NCBI GenBank assembly: GCA_009792885.1
Contig: WMCF01000087.1
Coordinates: 2,900,230 to 2,964,229 of the forward strand
Direction of reading: 5' to 3'
From: Eremophila alpestris peregrina
Taxonomy: Eukaryota; Chordata; Aves; Passeriformes; Alaudidae
DNA: 64,000 nucleotides
Position 1 is the stretch's first letter. Every line of letters begins with the position of its first letter. This document shows positions 33,004-44,060 of the stretch, in pieces. A program made the translations under genes and the position numbers. Below the pieces are notes generated by a model. The model saw only the letters and a list, made by a program, of their open reading frames with translations, had not been told where the DNA came from and searched no databases.

Positions 33004-35880
33004 ACCGCCAGGGAAAGTTCAGAAAAGCAACCAGGAACAACCAAGAAAAAGACAAGTCCGCCCCCAGCACAGCTGCTCCCTCCTTCAGCACTTGCAGCTG
33101 CACACACACAGCACCTGAGACTGCAAGCAGGGACCATTCCTCAGGCACACCTGCTGCAAAAGCTGCTTGAGGATAGCCTTGCAGCCACTCTCTTCTCATC
33201 CAAGTGAACACGGCCCTTTGGCAGGCAGCTCTAGGGCCTTTAGGAAAGGGCAAGGGCTACAGCCACAGGCCACAGGGGACAAAAGGGCTCTCCATGGCCT
33301 GCCCCTGGCACGCAAAGCCTGCTCCCAGGCTGCTTCCCACACAGGACTCATCTGGAGCACTGTAGCAAGCTGGAGGTCAGCTCTTCCGTGTCCTCAAGCT
33401 GCCTGGCAGAAGCACTGCAGGCTCAGCTCCTGGGCCACAATCCCTCCCGGCCAAGGTCACAGCACTGGCAAGGGCTTTGTGCAGCCAGCCCTTGCTGCAG
33501 CCAAGGAAAGCTCCTGCCTCAGGCTCAGCTTTCCTGCTCAGCCAGACCCCTCACCTGCAGCAGCAGAGAATTGCCGCATCTGGCTGCTAACGCTGATGGC
33601 CAACTGCTGGATGGGCAGTCCTGGCACCGGCACTGGATCAGATCTGGCTGCTGCCGGCACTGGGAAATTGCCGGCTTTTGCCTTTCTGGGCCAGCAAATT
33701 GCCGAACTTGGGCTATGGCGGCACCAGGAAATTTCCAGATCAGAGCTCTTGTGGTGCCAGCACACACCAGATTTCAGGCTCCAGGTGCTGAGAAAAACCT
33801 GATGTCCGCCCATTTGCATGTTCTAGATCACTTTCCAGGTGTCCATGGGCATGTTGGAATGATTATCACACAACTCTCCACTTCTGGCTGCAGCCTCTGG
33901 AGATTCTTTCTCTGCATTCAGCCAGGCTTCTATTCCCTAAAGAGTCCTGCCGCCCCATTATGTTTTCTTAGGGTAGAGCAGTAACAATGAAAACCTCACC
34001 AATGGCACAACGCCCCAGTTCACAAGGAAAAGAAACAATTAATTGTCAGGTTCTCCTAACATTTGTCCTGCTTTGCTGCAAGAGTCACGCTGCACTCACA
34101 CTGTGGAAAGCCAAGAGAAGCTGCAGTTGGTGGCACATCTTTTGACAGAAGCTGCACCTCCTTCTCCAGGAAAGGTTCTTGAAAAGAGCAGACAGGACTG
34201 TGGAGAAGATTCCTGGAAAACTGAAAGAGCTTTCCAGAAGTGAAATGAAAATGGAAAGAAACAATCCAAGATGTTTTCCTCCATTTATTTCTATGCTGCC
34301 CTTTTCCTTGTTGCATTACTTCTCCAACCCATTAATTCCAAATAGATCTCACCTCTAAGACTGAACACCTAGCGAGTTTTAGACCCTCTAAAATACCATG
34401 AGCTACACACAGTTTGCCTTGCCCTGTTTTTGTTGGAAAGCAATGCTAGAGGCATGAGTGCAGTGCTTGGGTGGGGCAGGAATGCTGCAGGCAGGGAATG
34501 TGCCCTGCCAGTGTGTGAGCCTGAGCAGGGCCAATGCAGAGCAGCGTTGCTGTGCTGGGTTTGCATGGAAGCATGGCAGGAGCAGGTGCTGAGGTGAGAA
34601 GGCAGGGCAGGCAGCAGCCTGCTGCAAAGGCCCTGGGCAGGGTGGGCCATGGCCTGGCTCTGTGTGCCAGGAGCCGGCAGCGCTGGGTGCAGGGAGCCCA
34701 GGCAGGGCACAGAAATGCTGGGCTGGGAAATGCTGGGGGCACAGCCAGATGGGCATGTGCAGCCAGCCAGGGTACAGGAGCAGCACACACGGGGTCACAG
34801 CCTGCAGGACACATGGCCAAGGGCTGGGCAGGGCTGGCAGGCCCAGAGGAAGCCAGGCCTTTGTCCCCTGGGCTCTGCCACTGCCTCTGCACGCCCCACA
34901 CAAGGAACTTGCCTTGCAGGGGCTGCACTTTGCTCCTGCATGGCCCCTCCCTGAGGAGGCTGGCAGGGCTTGCACTTTGATGCCATTTGTCCTTCCTGCC
35001 TCTGCCATCCCCCTGCCACACAAACAGCCCCCAGCCCCCCAGGAGGGTCAGGCCCTGCTGTGCCTTTCTGCTTCATGCAGCCAAGCCAGGCCTTGCTCAG
35101 CATTGCAGCTCCTGCTGCTATGCCCCAAGCTGCTGGCTGGGCCAGGCTTGCAAAGGGACTTGAGGTACCTCCATCCCCTGGGACGGCGCACGGGAGAAAA
35201 CAACCAGCTTCTCAGGAGAGTGCAGAACCAACTTTTAGTTGCAAACTACAGAGAATGAGCAACTTGGGAAATCTTCAAGCAACATGGAATTCCAGTCAAT
35301 CACTTCCCAAAGCACTGACTGAGCAAACTCTAACCCATCCAACTTCCAGTTCTCCAGATTTGGAGAAGAGGAAGTCAGGAGAAGAGAGAGAGGCAGAGAG
35401 AGATCCCCAGTGGGCCTTGGATCCAGCGCCATCTCAGCTGCTGTGAGCTCCGGGGCCATGGGCCGTGTCAGTGTCACAGCCGTGTCACAGCCTCAGCTGC
35501 TCTGCTGCCTCTCCCAGCTGGGGTTTTGTGGGTGCCAGGGGCTTGGCAGCCACTTTGGGGCTGGAGTTCACACCACCCAAACCCCATTCCACACATCCTG
35601 CCCCTGCCAGTGCCCATCCCACCCCTCCTGATTTGCATCCCACTTCGCCCAATCCCCTCCAAACCCCATCCCACCCCGTGGGGCTGTGGAATCAAGTCAT
35701 CTTGGGGTAGCATTGAGTAGTTTTCAGTGGCATTGAGTGTTTTTAAGGTGACAGGTCGAACCCATTTGTGAGTGCCAAGAAATGGAGACAACTAAACCAA
35801 ACACTCCCAAAACCCCCAAATCCTCCCAAGTACTGCCCTGAATCCCATCCTACCTCGAAACACTAAAAGGCGAAGCTTTA
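33004..35880. other. GC-rich stretch without a supported gene
   Basis: Long frames on both strands between 33160 and 35170 reflect GC-rich, stop-poor sequence. They overlap in several frames, are rich in Ala, Pro, Gln and Cys, and lack domains. From 33560 to 33760 loose variants of GGCACCGGCACTGG and GGAAATTGCC recur. 35570-35690 is C-rich. Confidence 0.55.
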
Positions 35881-35952
35881 GATGCCGTGGATGAATTTAT
35901 TGACTTTTATCACAATTTTGTCTGTTTTAAAGGGAATTAATTCAAAAGAATA

Positions 35953-36854
35953 TCAGAGACCCTCAATCAAAAGTACCACCAGCCCAGTTTTTTTCCAGCC
36001 TGGATCACTGGGAATGTGGGTCACCAGGCCTCTGCCCAACATTGGTCCTCCCATGGGGAACAGAGCTGGAGCAGCACAGGAAGCTCTTCCCACAGTCGGG
36101 GCACTCACAGGGCTTCCCCAAGAGTGCCTCTGTGGGTGTCGGGTCAAGTGGGAGCTCCTGGAGAAGCTCTTCCCGCACTGGGGACACTCGTAGGGCCTTT
36201 CCCCAGTGTGGATCATTTGGTGGATGGTCAGATGGGACCTCTGGTTGAAGCCCTTCCCGTATTCCCCACACTTGTATGGCCTTTCCTCAGCGTGGATGTT
36301 CTGGTGGTGGATCAGGTTGCAGCTGTGGCTGAAACTCTTCCCACATTGCTCACACTCGTAGGGCTGTTCCCTGGTGTGGATCCTCTGGTGGCGGATCAGG
36401 TGGGACCTTCTGCTGAAGCTCATCCCACATTCCCCACACTCGTAGGGCCTCTCCCCAGTGTGGATGCGCCGGTGCCTGATGAGGTGGGAGTTTTCCTTGA
36501 AGCCCTTCCTGCAGTTGGGGCAGCAAAAGGGCCTCTCCTCTGTGTGGATCTGTTCATGGCGGATCAGAGTCTTTCTCCGGCTGAAGCTCTTCCCACACTC
36601 CAAGCAGTTGTAGGGCTGCTCATGGACCACCAGCTCTGAGCCCTGGCTCAAGCTCTGCCCACCTTCCTGGTACAGGCTGGGACTTTCCTCCTCTGAGAAC
36701 CCTGGGATGGCTTTGGAATCACTCCTTCTCCTGGATCTCCAGGCCTTTTCCTCCTCGTTGGATTCCTGCACAGTGGAGCCGCTCAAAACGGCCTCTTCCA
36801 CGAGGTTCTGCCCCAGGGATTTGTCCTCCCTGCACTCTATCCTCAGCTCCTTGT
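35953..36854 (-). CDS. C2H2 zinc-finger protein, main exon (exon 3)
   Basis: A minus-strand exon starting after a good acceptor (CCTGCCCCAG before 36854). It encodes a charged linker (DKELRIECREDKSLGQN and a Ser/Glu-rich stretch) and then six C2H2 fingers. Five have intact Cys2His2 residues and TGE/HTEE-type linkers; finger 5 has Tyr in place of its second Cys (CGEYGK). A seventh finger (CECPDCGKSF) is present but in the next frame, and it lacks a normal second His. The shift lies after finger 6, near 36108-36120. The frame as it stands runs on to a stop at 35953 and adds an unrelated tail. The family, a sequence-specific nuclear DNA-binding factor, is expanded in songbirds. No KRAB or SCAN domain is visible. 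The product is probably still a six-finger protein with an altered C-terminus. Confidence 0.85.
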
Positions 36855-37034
36855 CTGGGGCAGGAAGGACAAGGAGAGGATGGTATTTGCCTCCGTGCCA
36901 GAGGCAAGGAGATCCCCCCAATGCGTCCCCAGTAGGATGACGTTGGCAGCGGGGTTGTCCTGCAGCTGGGGGCCAGGCTGAGCTGGAAGATGGAGCAGGA
37001 GAGAGGGGCAAAGGGGCACTGACTTCATCCTCAC

Positions 37035-37113
37035 CTGCCTGCCTGTCCTGGGCCATCTTCCTCTTCCTCGCAGCTTCCTCCTCTGTCCAGCCAAGGTTTG
37101 GGAATGGGAAATC
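37035..37113 (-). CDS. Zinc-finger gene exon 2 (79 bp)
   Basis: Bounded by an acceptor CCAAACCAG before 37113 and a donor GTGAGG after 37035 on the minus strand. It encodes a Glu/Arg/Lys-rich segment (DFPFPNLGWTEEEAARKRKM and on to QA). It joins exon 1 in phase 0 and exon 3 after one base of a codon (G plus AC gives Asp). The intron to exon 3 is 180 bp. Confidence 0.8.
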
Positions 37114-37189
37114 CTGGTTTGGGGAAAAACAAGGGATGAGCACATTGAGTCTGAAGGTTCCTCTGCCCAAACCCATCTCTAGAAGTCAC

Positions 37190-38682
37190 CAGCCATCAGG
37201 AGTCCATAAAAGCCTCCCAAACACCAAGATTCAGCCCTGAAAATGCTTCCCAGGAGTTCCCTGACAGCATACTGGCATCATACTGGGAGTAGCTGGGACC
37301 ATGCCTGGGCAGACTGTGATCATACTGAGGGTGACTGGGATCATACTGGGAGTCAGGAACCTGCAGAGGACAATGGAGACCATGTTGGGGGCAAATGGAA
37401 TATCCAGAGAGCCATTGGGATAAATCTGAGAGTGGCTAAAAGCAACTGTGAGAAACTGGGATCATGCTAGGAGCAACTGGGAGGAACTGGGAGTGACTGG
37501 GTGCATGCTGGGAGTGATTGGAAGCAACTGGGATTATTATGGGATGAACTGATAGTGCTGGCATGTGACCAGGATCATACTGGAGCTTACTGGGATCATA
37601 TTGGTGCCAAAAGGGAGCAACTGGGATCACACTTGGGATTACTGGGAGCAGCAGAGAGGAACTGGGATCATGCTGCATGCAAACTGGAGGAACCGGGAAT
37701 GACTGGATGCATGCTGGAGGACACTGGGATATACTGGGTGTGACTGAGATCATACTGGGATAACAAGCAACTTACTGGGACCACTGGGAGTGTCTAGGAA
37801 TGACTGTGGACATGCTGAGGGCAACTGGGATATACTGGGAGTGTCTGTAACCATACTGGGGGCGACTGGGAATACACTGGGAACAACACGGACCATGCTG
37901 GGGAGAACTGGGACCCCATACTGGGAGCAACCTAAGAGCGAGTGGGAGTGACTGGGTCTACACTGGGGGCAACTGGGCATGACCGGGATCATGCTGGGAG
38001 GGACTGGGATCATCTGTGGAGTGACTGCGACTATACTAGGGGCAACTGGGACCATGCTGGGGGCAACTGGGATATACTGGGATCAGAGTGGGAGAGGCTG
38101 GGCCATGCTGGGGGAGACTGGGATCACACAGGGTCAACTGGCAGCAACTGGGACTGCACTGAGGGTGCCTGGGAGTGACTGTGAGCAACTGGGATCAGGC
38201 TGGAAGTGAATGAGGACAACTGGGATTGACTGGAAATCTCCTGGGAGCAACTGGGATACACTGGGAGAGACTGAAACCACAGTGGAGGTAAATGGGAGCA
38301 ACTGTAACCAGGCTGGATGACAATGGGAGAAGCTGTGCCCATGCTGGGGTCCTACTGGGATCCTGCTGGAACTGGCTGGGATCATACTGGGAGTGACAGG
38401 AATAACACTGGGAGTATCTGAGGGTGATTGGGTTAATACTGGAAGCAGACTGGGAGTGACTGGTAAGATGCTGGCTGTGACTGGAACCATGCTGGGGGGG
38501 ACTGGGTGCAACTGGGAGCCACTGGGATTACAGCAGGTGTGAATGGATCCTGACTGCAGGTTACTGGGAGCTGCTAGACCCATGTTGGGAGAAATATGTG
38601 GACACTTTGGGAGCAACTGGGATCAGCTGGAAGGTACTGGAACCATGCTGAGGGGACTTGAGGCCACAACTGGGGTAACTGG
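37190..38682 (+). repeat. ACTGGGA-type minisatellite, left block
   Basis: Degenerate tandem units of about 10-35 bp built on ACTGGGATCATACTGGGAG and GAGCAACTGGGAG cover this interval almost without a gap. Unit length and sequence vary strongly. Open frames here on both strands are Thr/Pro/Ser or Gly/Trp-rich by-products. The same repeat returns after the CR1 at 41969, so the CR1 split one array. It lies in intron 1 of the zinc-finger gene. Confidence 0.9.
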
Positions 38683-38760
38683 AATCACAGAATCACAGAA
38701 TTTCTAGGTTGGAAGAGACCTTTAAGATCATCGAGTCTAACCCATGTTCTAACATCTCAA

Positions 38761-39655
38761 CTAGATCATGGCACCAACTGCCACATCCAGTCTTTTTTTA
38801 AACACATCCATGGATGGTGCCTCCACCACCTCCCTGGGCAGATTATTCCAGTATTTTATCACTCTTTCTGTGAAAAACTTTTTCCTAATATCCAGCCTGT
38901 ATCTCCCTTGGTGCAGCTTGAGACTGTGTCCTCTTGTTCTGTCTGTTGTTGCCTGGAGAAAGAGACCAACCCCCAGCTGGCCACAACCACCCTTCAGGAA
39001 GTTGTAGAGAGTGATAAGGTCACCTCTGAGTCTCCTTTTCTCCAGGCTAAACAACCCCACCTTCCTCAGTCGTTCTTCATACAACTTGTGTTCCAAGCCC
39101 CCCACCAGCCTCATTGCACTCCTCTGGATGCACTCAAGCATCTCAACGTCCTTCCTAAACTGAGGGGCCCAGAACCGGACACAATACTCAAGGTGTGGCC
39201 TCATCAGTGCCGAGTACAGTGGAAGAATGACCTCCCTGCTCCTGCTGGCCACATTATTCCTGATACTGGCCAGGATGCCATTGGCCTTCTTGGCCACCTG
39301 GGCACACTGCTGGCTTACATTCAGCCAACTGTCGACCAGAACCCCCAGGTCCCTTTCCACCTGGGCACTGTCCAGCCACACCGTCCCCAGCCTATAACGT
39401 TGCAGGGGGTTATTTTGGCCAAAGTGCAGGACTCGGCACCTGGACTTATAAAACTTCATCCCACTGGACTCTGCCCACTCATCCAACCATTCCAAGCCTC
39501 TCTGCAAAGCCTTCTGTCCCTCTAACAGATCGACACACGCTCCCAGCTTAGTGTCATCTGCAAATTTACTAATGAAAGACTGCAAACCCTCATCCATGTC
39601 ATCAATAAAAATATTGAACAGAACTGGCCCCAGCACAGACCCCTGAGGGACACCA
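38761..39655 (-). pseudogene. CR1 reverse transcriptase, 3' half
   Basis: The open frame 38761-39693 resumes at GVPQGSVLGPVLF, the conserved block just before the catalytic site, and has the FADDTKLG active site at residues 44-51 of the frame. The thumb and the conserved C-terminal end of CR1 ORF2 follow (PRGHSLKLHQ-like and KYWNNLPREVV regions). About 300 codons run without a stop. The first ~11 codons come from foreign sequence at the junction. Confidence 0.88.
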
Positions 39656-39683
39656 CAGCAATGTCTCCACACCAACCAGCAAG

Positions 39684-39974
39684 AAGGAAACACAAGCCTT
39701 CTTAGGTGCCATAGGCTTTTGGAGAATGCACATTCCTGAGTACAGCCAGATTGTGAGCCCTCTTTACCTAGTCACCCGCAAGAAGAACACTTTTCAGTGT
39801 GGCCCTGAACAGCGTCAAGCCTTTGCCTAGATCAAGCAGGAGATTGCTCATGCAGTAGCCCTTGGCCCAGTCAGGACAGGACCAGAAGTGAAGAACATGC
39901 TCTACTCCGCAGCCGGGAGCCATGGTCTGTCCTGGAGCCTTTGGCAGAAGGTGCCTGGAGAGACTCGAGGCCAG
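39684..39974 (+). pseudogene. Retroviral pol fragment (RT connection) inside CR1
   Basis: On the + strand, against the CR1 sense, one frame keeps about 97 codons with a single TAG at 39828-39830. It matches the palm-end and connection region of gamma-type (class I) retroviral pol. Motifs visible are FLGAIGFWRMHIPEYS, PLYLVTRKK and SWSLWQKVPGETRG. No LTR, primer site or other viral gene accompanies it. It replaces a few codons of the CR1 RT just before GVPQG. The match to this family is from recalled conserved motifs; a protein search would settle it. Confidence 0.75.
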
Positions 39975-39989
39975 TGCTGCATCCACCAG

Positions 39990-40957
39990 CTGGATGCAGC
40001 ACTGTTCACCACCACTCTCTGGGTCTGACCATCCTGCCAGTTCCTAACCCAGCACAGAGTGCTCCTGTCCAAGCAACAGGCTGCCAGCTTATCTAGGAGT
40101 ATCCTGTGGGAGACAGTGTCAAAGGCCTTGCTGAAATCTAAATAAACAACATCCACAGCCTTCCCTGCATCCACTAGGCGGGTTACCTGGTCATAAAAGG
40201 CGACCAGATTGGTCAAACATGACCTACCCCTCCTAAACCCATGCTGACTGGGTCTGATACCCTGGCCATCCTGTAAATTCTGCATGATGGCACTTAATAT
40301 AAACTGTTCCATTATTTTGCCAGGTACTGAGGTCAGGCTGACTGGTCTATAATTAGCAGGATCCTCCTTTGCACCCTTTTTGTGAATGGGTGACACACTG
40401 GCCAGTTTCCAGTCATCCAGAACTTCACCAGTGAGCCAGGACTGTTGGTAAATGATGGAGAGTGGCTTTGCAAGCTCATTTGCCAGCTCTCTCATTACCC
40501 TGGGGTGGATCCCGTCTGGTCCCATAGATTTATGAACATCCAAGCATTTCAGCAGTTCTCTGACTGCATCCTCTTGGATAATGGGGGGACCATTCTGCTC
40601 CCTGACACCATCTACCAGCCTGGGCGGGCAGGTGTCTTGAAGGCAAGTAATCTTCCCACTAAAAACTGAGGCAAAGTAGGCATTAAGCACTTCTGCCTTC
40701 TCATCTGCAGATACTAAGTTTCCTCCCTTGTCCAATAAAGAACAAAGGCTGGTCTTAGCCTTCCTTTTAGCATTAATATATTTGTAAAAACACTTTTTAT
40801 TATCCTTTACAGAAGTTGCCATTCTAAGTTCAAACTGAGCTTTGGCCTCCTTAATTTTTTTCCTGCATGCTCTAGCAGCCCTTTTGAATACTTCCTTAGA
40901 GACCTGACCCTTCTTCCAAAGCTGATACATCCTCTTTTTATTCCTAAGTTCCTCCAA
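39990..40957 (-). pseudogene. CR1 reverse transcriptase, 5' half
   Basis: The frame from 40957 starts with the basic linker between endonuclease and RT (KKRMYQLWKKGQ and on). It then gives typical CR1 RT blocks: DGIHPRVMREL, ANYRPVSLTSVPGK, the HGFRRGRSCLTNL block, and YLDFSKAFDTVSH with the first catalytic Asp at residues 271-281. It breaks off near SSWW, where the antisense retroviral piece begins. The frame then runs on meaninglessly to 39902. Confidence 0.88.
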
Positions 40958-41087
40958 AACCTCCTTGCCCAGCCAGGCTGGACGTTTACCCCGTTGACTT
41001 ATCTTTCAGCACACAGGGACAGTCTGTTCCTGTGCCCTCAAGATCTCTGTTTTGAGGCATGCCCACCTTTCCTGAACTCCTCTGTTT

Positions 41088-41792
41088 TTAAGGGCTGCTT
41101 CCCAAAGGAAGAAGAAGAAGTCTCTGAAGAAGTCTCCTAAACAGGCCAAAGTCTGCCCTCCAGAAGTCCAATGCAAGAGTCTTACTGGTGCTCCTCCTGA
41201 CTTCACCAAATATTGAGAACTCTATTATTTCATGATCACTCTGCCCCAAGTGACCTCCAACCACCACATCTCCCACCAGCCCATCTCTATTTGCAAACAG
41301 CAGATCTAACATAGTCCCTTCCCTGGTGGGATCACTCACCAGCTGCAACAAAAAGTTATCCTCCATACACTCTAAGAATTTCCTGGACTGCCTCTTTTCT
41401 GCTGTATTAAGTTCCCAGGAGATGTCTGGTAGGTTGAAGTCACCCACAAGAACAAGGGCTGATGATCCTGAAACATTACCTAGCTGCTTATAGAATAAAT
41501 TATCCACCTCTTTTTCCTGGTTGGGTGGATGATAACAGACTCCCAGTAGGATGTCAGCCTTGTTGGCCTTCCCCTCAATTCTTATCCATAGACAATCAAC
41601 TCCATTTTCCTTAGTTTCAATTCCTATGGCATCAAAAGTCTGCTTAATATAAAGGGCCACCCCTCCATCTCTTCTTCCTTTCCTGTCTCTTCTGATGAGC
41701 TTGTAGCCACCTAGTGCAGTGCTCCACCTATGTGAGTCATCCCACCATGTTTCCATGATGGCAGCTACATCATAGCTCTGCAGTTGCACCAT
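41088..41792 (-). pseudogene. CR1 APE-type endonuclease
   Basis: A 234-codon frame with landmarks of the APE endonuclease: ETWWDDS, the RRDGGVALYI block, LVGDFNLPD with the catalytic Asp-Asn at residues 118-120, and SDHEIIEF near the C-terminus. The first ATG is an internal Met, since the CR1 5' end is truncated. A shift near 41100-41150 disconnects it from the RT. The endonuclease would nick target DNA to prime reverse transcription. Confidence 0.85.
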
Positions 41793-41968
41793 GGCCTCAA
41801 GCTCTTCTTGTTCCTATGCTGCATGCATTGGTATACACGCACCTCAGCTGGGCTACTGACTTCACCCCTAACTCAGCCTTGCAACCCTTGGGCCTGTTTC
41901 CAGACAGCTCAGCTGCATCCCCTTCCCCCTCCAAACCTAGTTTGAAGCCCTCTCAATGAGGTCTGCCA

Positions 41969-42960
41969 TACTGGAAGGAACTTGGAACAGTTGGAACTAG
42001 TCTGGCAGCAACTGGCATCATACTGGGATCACATTGGGAGCAGCTGGGTCCATGCTAGGTGAGACTGGGATCACACTGAGGGTGACTGGAATCATACTGG
42101 GAGTGGCTGTGAGCAACTGGAATCATGCTGAAAGCAACTGGGAGGGACTGGGAATGAATGGGAGTGTTGTGGGGTTGACTGGGATATAGTGGAAGAGACT
42201 GGGAGTCAATGGGATCATACTGGAGGCTACTGGGGTCATGCTGGACATGACAGGGAGCCACTGCGGGTAATTGACCCCATACTGGGAGCGACTGGGATTA
42301 GATTGCAAGTGGTGGGATCATACTGGGAGTGGCTACAATCATACTGGGATTATAACGGGTCTGATAGGACCCTGACTGGGGGTTACTGGGAGCTTCTAGA
42401 CCCATGCTGAGAGCCTACTGGGGATACACCGGAGGGAACTGGGAGCAAGTGGGAATGACAGGATGCATGCTGGGACAACTGGGATGTACTGGCAGGGACT
42501 GGGATAAAACTGGGGGCAACTGAACCATGCTGAGGAAATTGGCAGTGCCTGGCAAGGACTCTGAGAATGGTAAGGGCAACTGGGATCTACTGCGAGTGCC
42601 TGAAACCATGCAGGTGGGAACTAGTATCACACTGGGAGCCACTGGGAATGTGCTGGGGGGAACTGGTACCATGCTGGGGGCAACTGGGGACAAGTGTAAG
42701 TGACTGGGGACTGCTGGAGAGACTGGCATCATACTGGGAGTGACTGGGACTATACTAAGGGCAGCGGGCAGAACTGGGAACATACTGGATAAAAGTGGGT
42801 GCAACTGGGAATCAACTGGGACCATGCTGGGGGCAAACTGCATCATAATGGGGAATAATTGGGAGTGACTGGGCTCATACTGAGAGTAACAGGGATCCTA
42901 CAGGGACTGAGGGGAAGTGACCACTATCATACTGGGAGTGACTGGGCTCATCCTGGCAGT
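41969..42960 (+). repeat. ACTGGGA-type minisatellite, right block
   Basis: The same degenerate ACTGGGA/GGGAGCAACTGG units as at 37190-38682 continue from the CR1 5' end to about 42960. A few more units reappear at 43630-43740. Open frames here are repeat by-products. Confidence 0.9.
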
Positions 42961-43179
42961 GCCCAGGAAACTGGAAGCACCCTAAGGGAGCAACTGAGCT
43001 CATCCTGGGAATAGCCACTTCAGGCCCCAGCACCCCTGAAGCCCATTCCCTGCCATCCCGACCCTCCAGCCCCAGCACCACCCAATCAGGTCCCGCCAAT
43101 CCCAGGGCTCCTCCCCTCTCGGGGTCCCCCCTCCACCCTTCTGGGGCTCTCCTCTCTCAGGGGTCTTGCTCAGGGAAGC

Positions 43180-43620
43180 CACGGCTCTCCTGGGGCTCCC
43201 CAAACCCGCTGTGCCCCCGCTTCCACCGCGGCTCTACCGCCACCGGCACCCCCAAAAACACCTCCCGGGGACCCCCCGATGGCCCCCGAGGGGCATTTCC
43301 ACCTGGCCTTTGCAGCCCTGCAAGTTCCAAGCATCCCCCCCAAAAACCCCAAACCCAGCCACCCCCAGGATATTTGGGGCGAGCTCCCCCTCCCTGGGCA
43401 CCTGCGGGATGGGCAGTGATGCTTCCCTGGGGGCTGCGAGTTCAGGCAGCGCTGGAACCTCCCGCTCCCTCCTCTCCTCTTCCTCCTCCTGCTTCCTGCT
43501 GCCGCTCCGCCTCTTCCTCCCTCCCTCCCTCCTCCTCCTCCCCGTTCCCGAACCCCTCGCAGCCCACGTGAGGGGCGGGGATGGAGCCGGGAGCACTCGT
43601 AAGGCAGGGAGGGGTGGGGG
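43180..43620 (-). promoter_or_regulatory. GC-rich promoter region / CpG island of the zinc-finger gene
   Basis: A CpG-dense stretch with many CGG, CCG and GC-box-like GGGGCGGGG words (the latter at 43573-43580 and nearby) surrounds exon 1. CACGTG is at 43565-43570. No TATA is seen, as expected for a housekeeping-type vertebrate promoter reading toward lower coordinates. Confidence 0.55.
43402..43596 (-). CDS. Zinc-finger gene exon 1 (65 codons)
   Basis: The ATG at 43596 opens a frame (MLPAPSPPLTW and on) rich in Arg, Lys and Glu (KQEEEEERRERE), then LPELAAPREASLPIPQ. The donor GTGCCC follows at 43401 after CCGCAG. The exon ends in phase 0 and joins exon 2 (DFPFPN) in frame. The 6.3-kb first intron holds the minisatellite blocks and the CR1. 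The same Glu/Arg-rich leader is common in songbird zinc-finger paralogs (recalled, not checked). A downstream start is not available in this exon. Confidence 0.65.
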
Positions 43621-43706
43621 GGATGCCAGGAGTGGGAGTGACTGGGCTGTACTGGGATCATACTGGGAGCAGCTCCTGGGTGACTGAGTTATACTGGGAT
43701 CCTACT

Positions 43707-44060
43707 GGGATCACACTGGGATCACACTGGGAGTGCCCAGGACCACCGCGATGGCTTCAGCCGTGCAAGGGGATCCAGGGGGGATTCCACCTCTACAGGG
43801 GTGTTCTTTCCTCCCCATTTTAGGGTGTTTGTGGGGCCGCAGCCTCACAACCCCCTTTTAAGGGGGGATCATGACGGCTTTAAGGGACATTTTTAGGGAG
43901 GTCCTACTCCAAGCCCCTGTAGAGGATGTTTCTTCCCCCAGGGTGGATTATTTGGATTCTCCCTACCATCGTCGCTTTAAGGGATCCCCGCCATTGTCGG
44001 TTCTCACTTTAATTCCTCTTAAAAGGGCAGCACCACTCCCATTGATTCCGGGAGCAGAGC
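43707..44060 (+). repeat. Inverted repeat, left arm
   Basis: This arm matches the reverse complement of 44490-44830 in order, with short indels, at about 85% by eye. Shared words include GATGGCTTCAGCCGTGCA, GATTCCACCTCTACA and CTACCATCG-CGCTTTAAGGG. It contains a 102-codon frame starting at 43871 (MTALRDIFREV). The arms could form a stem-loop in single-stranded DNA or RNA. Confidence 0.85.

Larger units (their letters stand above)
38683..41968 (-). mobile_element. CR1 LINE, 5'-truncated, interrupted
   Basis: A minus-strand CR1 non-LTR retrotransposon of about 3.3 kb. The 3' end carries the CR1 tail, with AATCACAG repeated (ATTCTGTG on the sense strand), at 38683-38700. It encodes most of ORF2: an APE-type endonuclease and a reverse transcriptase. 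The 5' end is lost, as is usual for CR1. A retroviral pol piece in the opposite orientation interrupts the RT. With a shift near 41100-41150 and a stop near 41006 it is inactive. It sits inside the ACTGGGA array in the intron of the zinc-finger gene. Confidence 0.93.

Noticed and set aside
34403..35446. Several long Ala/Cys/Pro-rich frames on both strands
   Set aside because: Mutually overlapping in up to five frames, no domain, typical of GC-rich non-coding DNA.
37243..38616. Frames in the minisatellite with repeated TGSNWD or PVAPSMIPV-like peptides
   Set aside because: By-products of the ACTGGGA repeat; units vary in length and the frames have no start or splice context.
43166..43687. 173-codon + strand frame
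   Set aside because: Pro/Ser/Leu-rich shadow of the CpG-rich exon 1 region.
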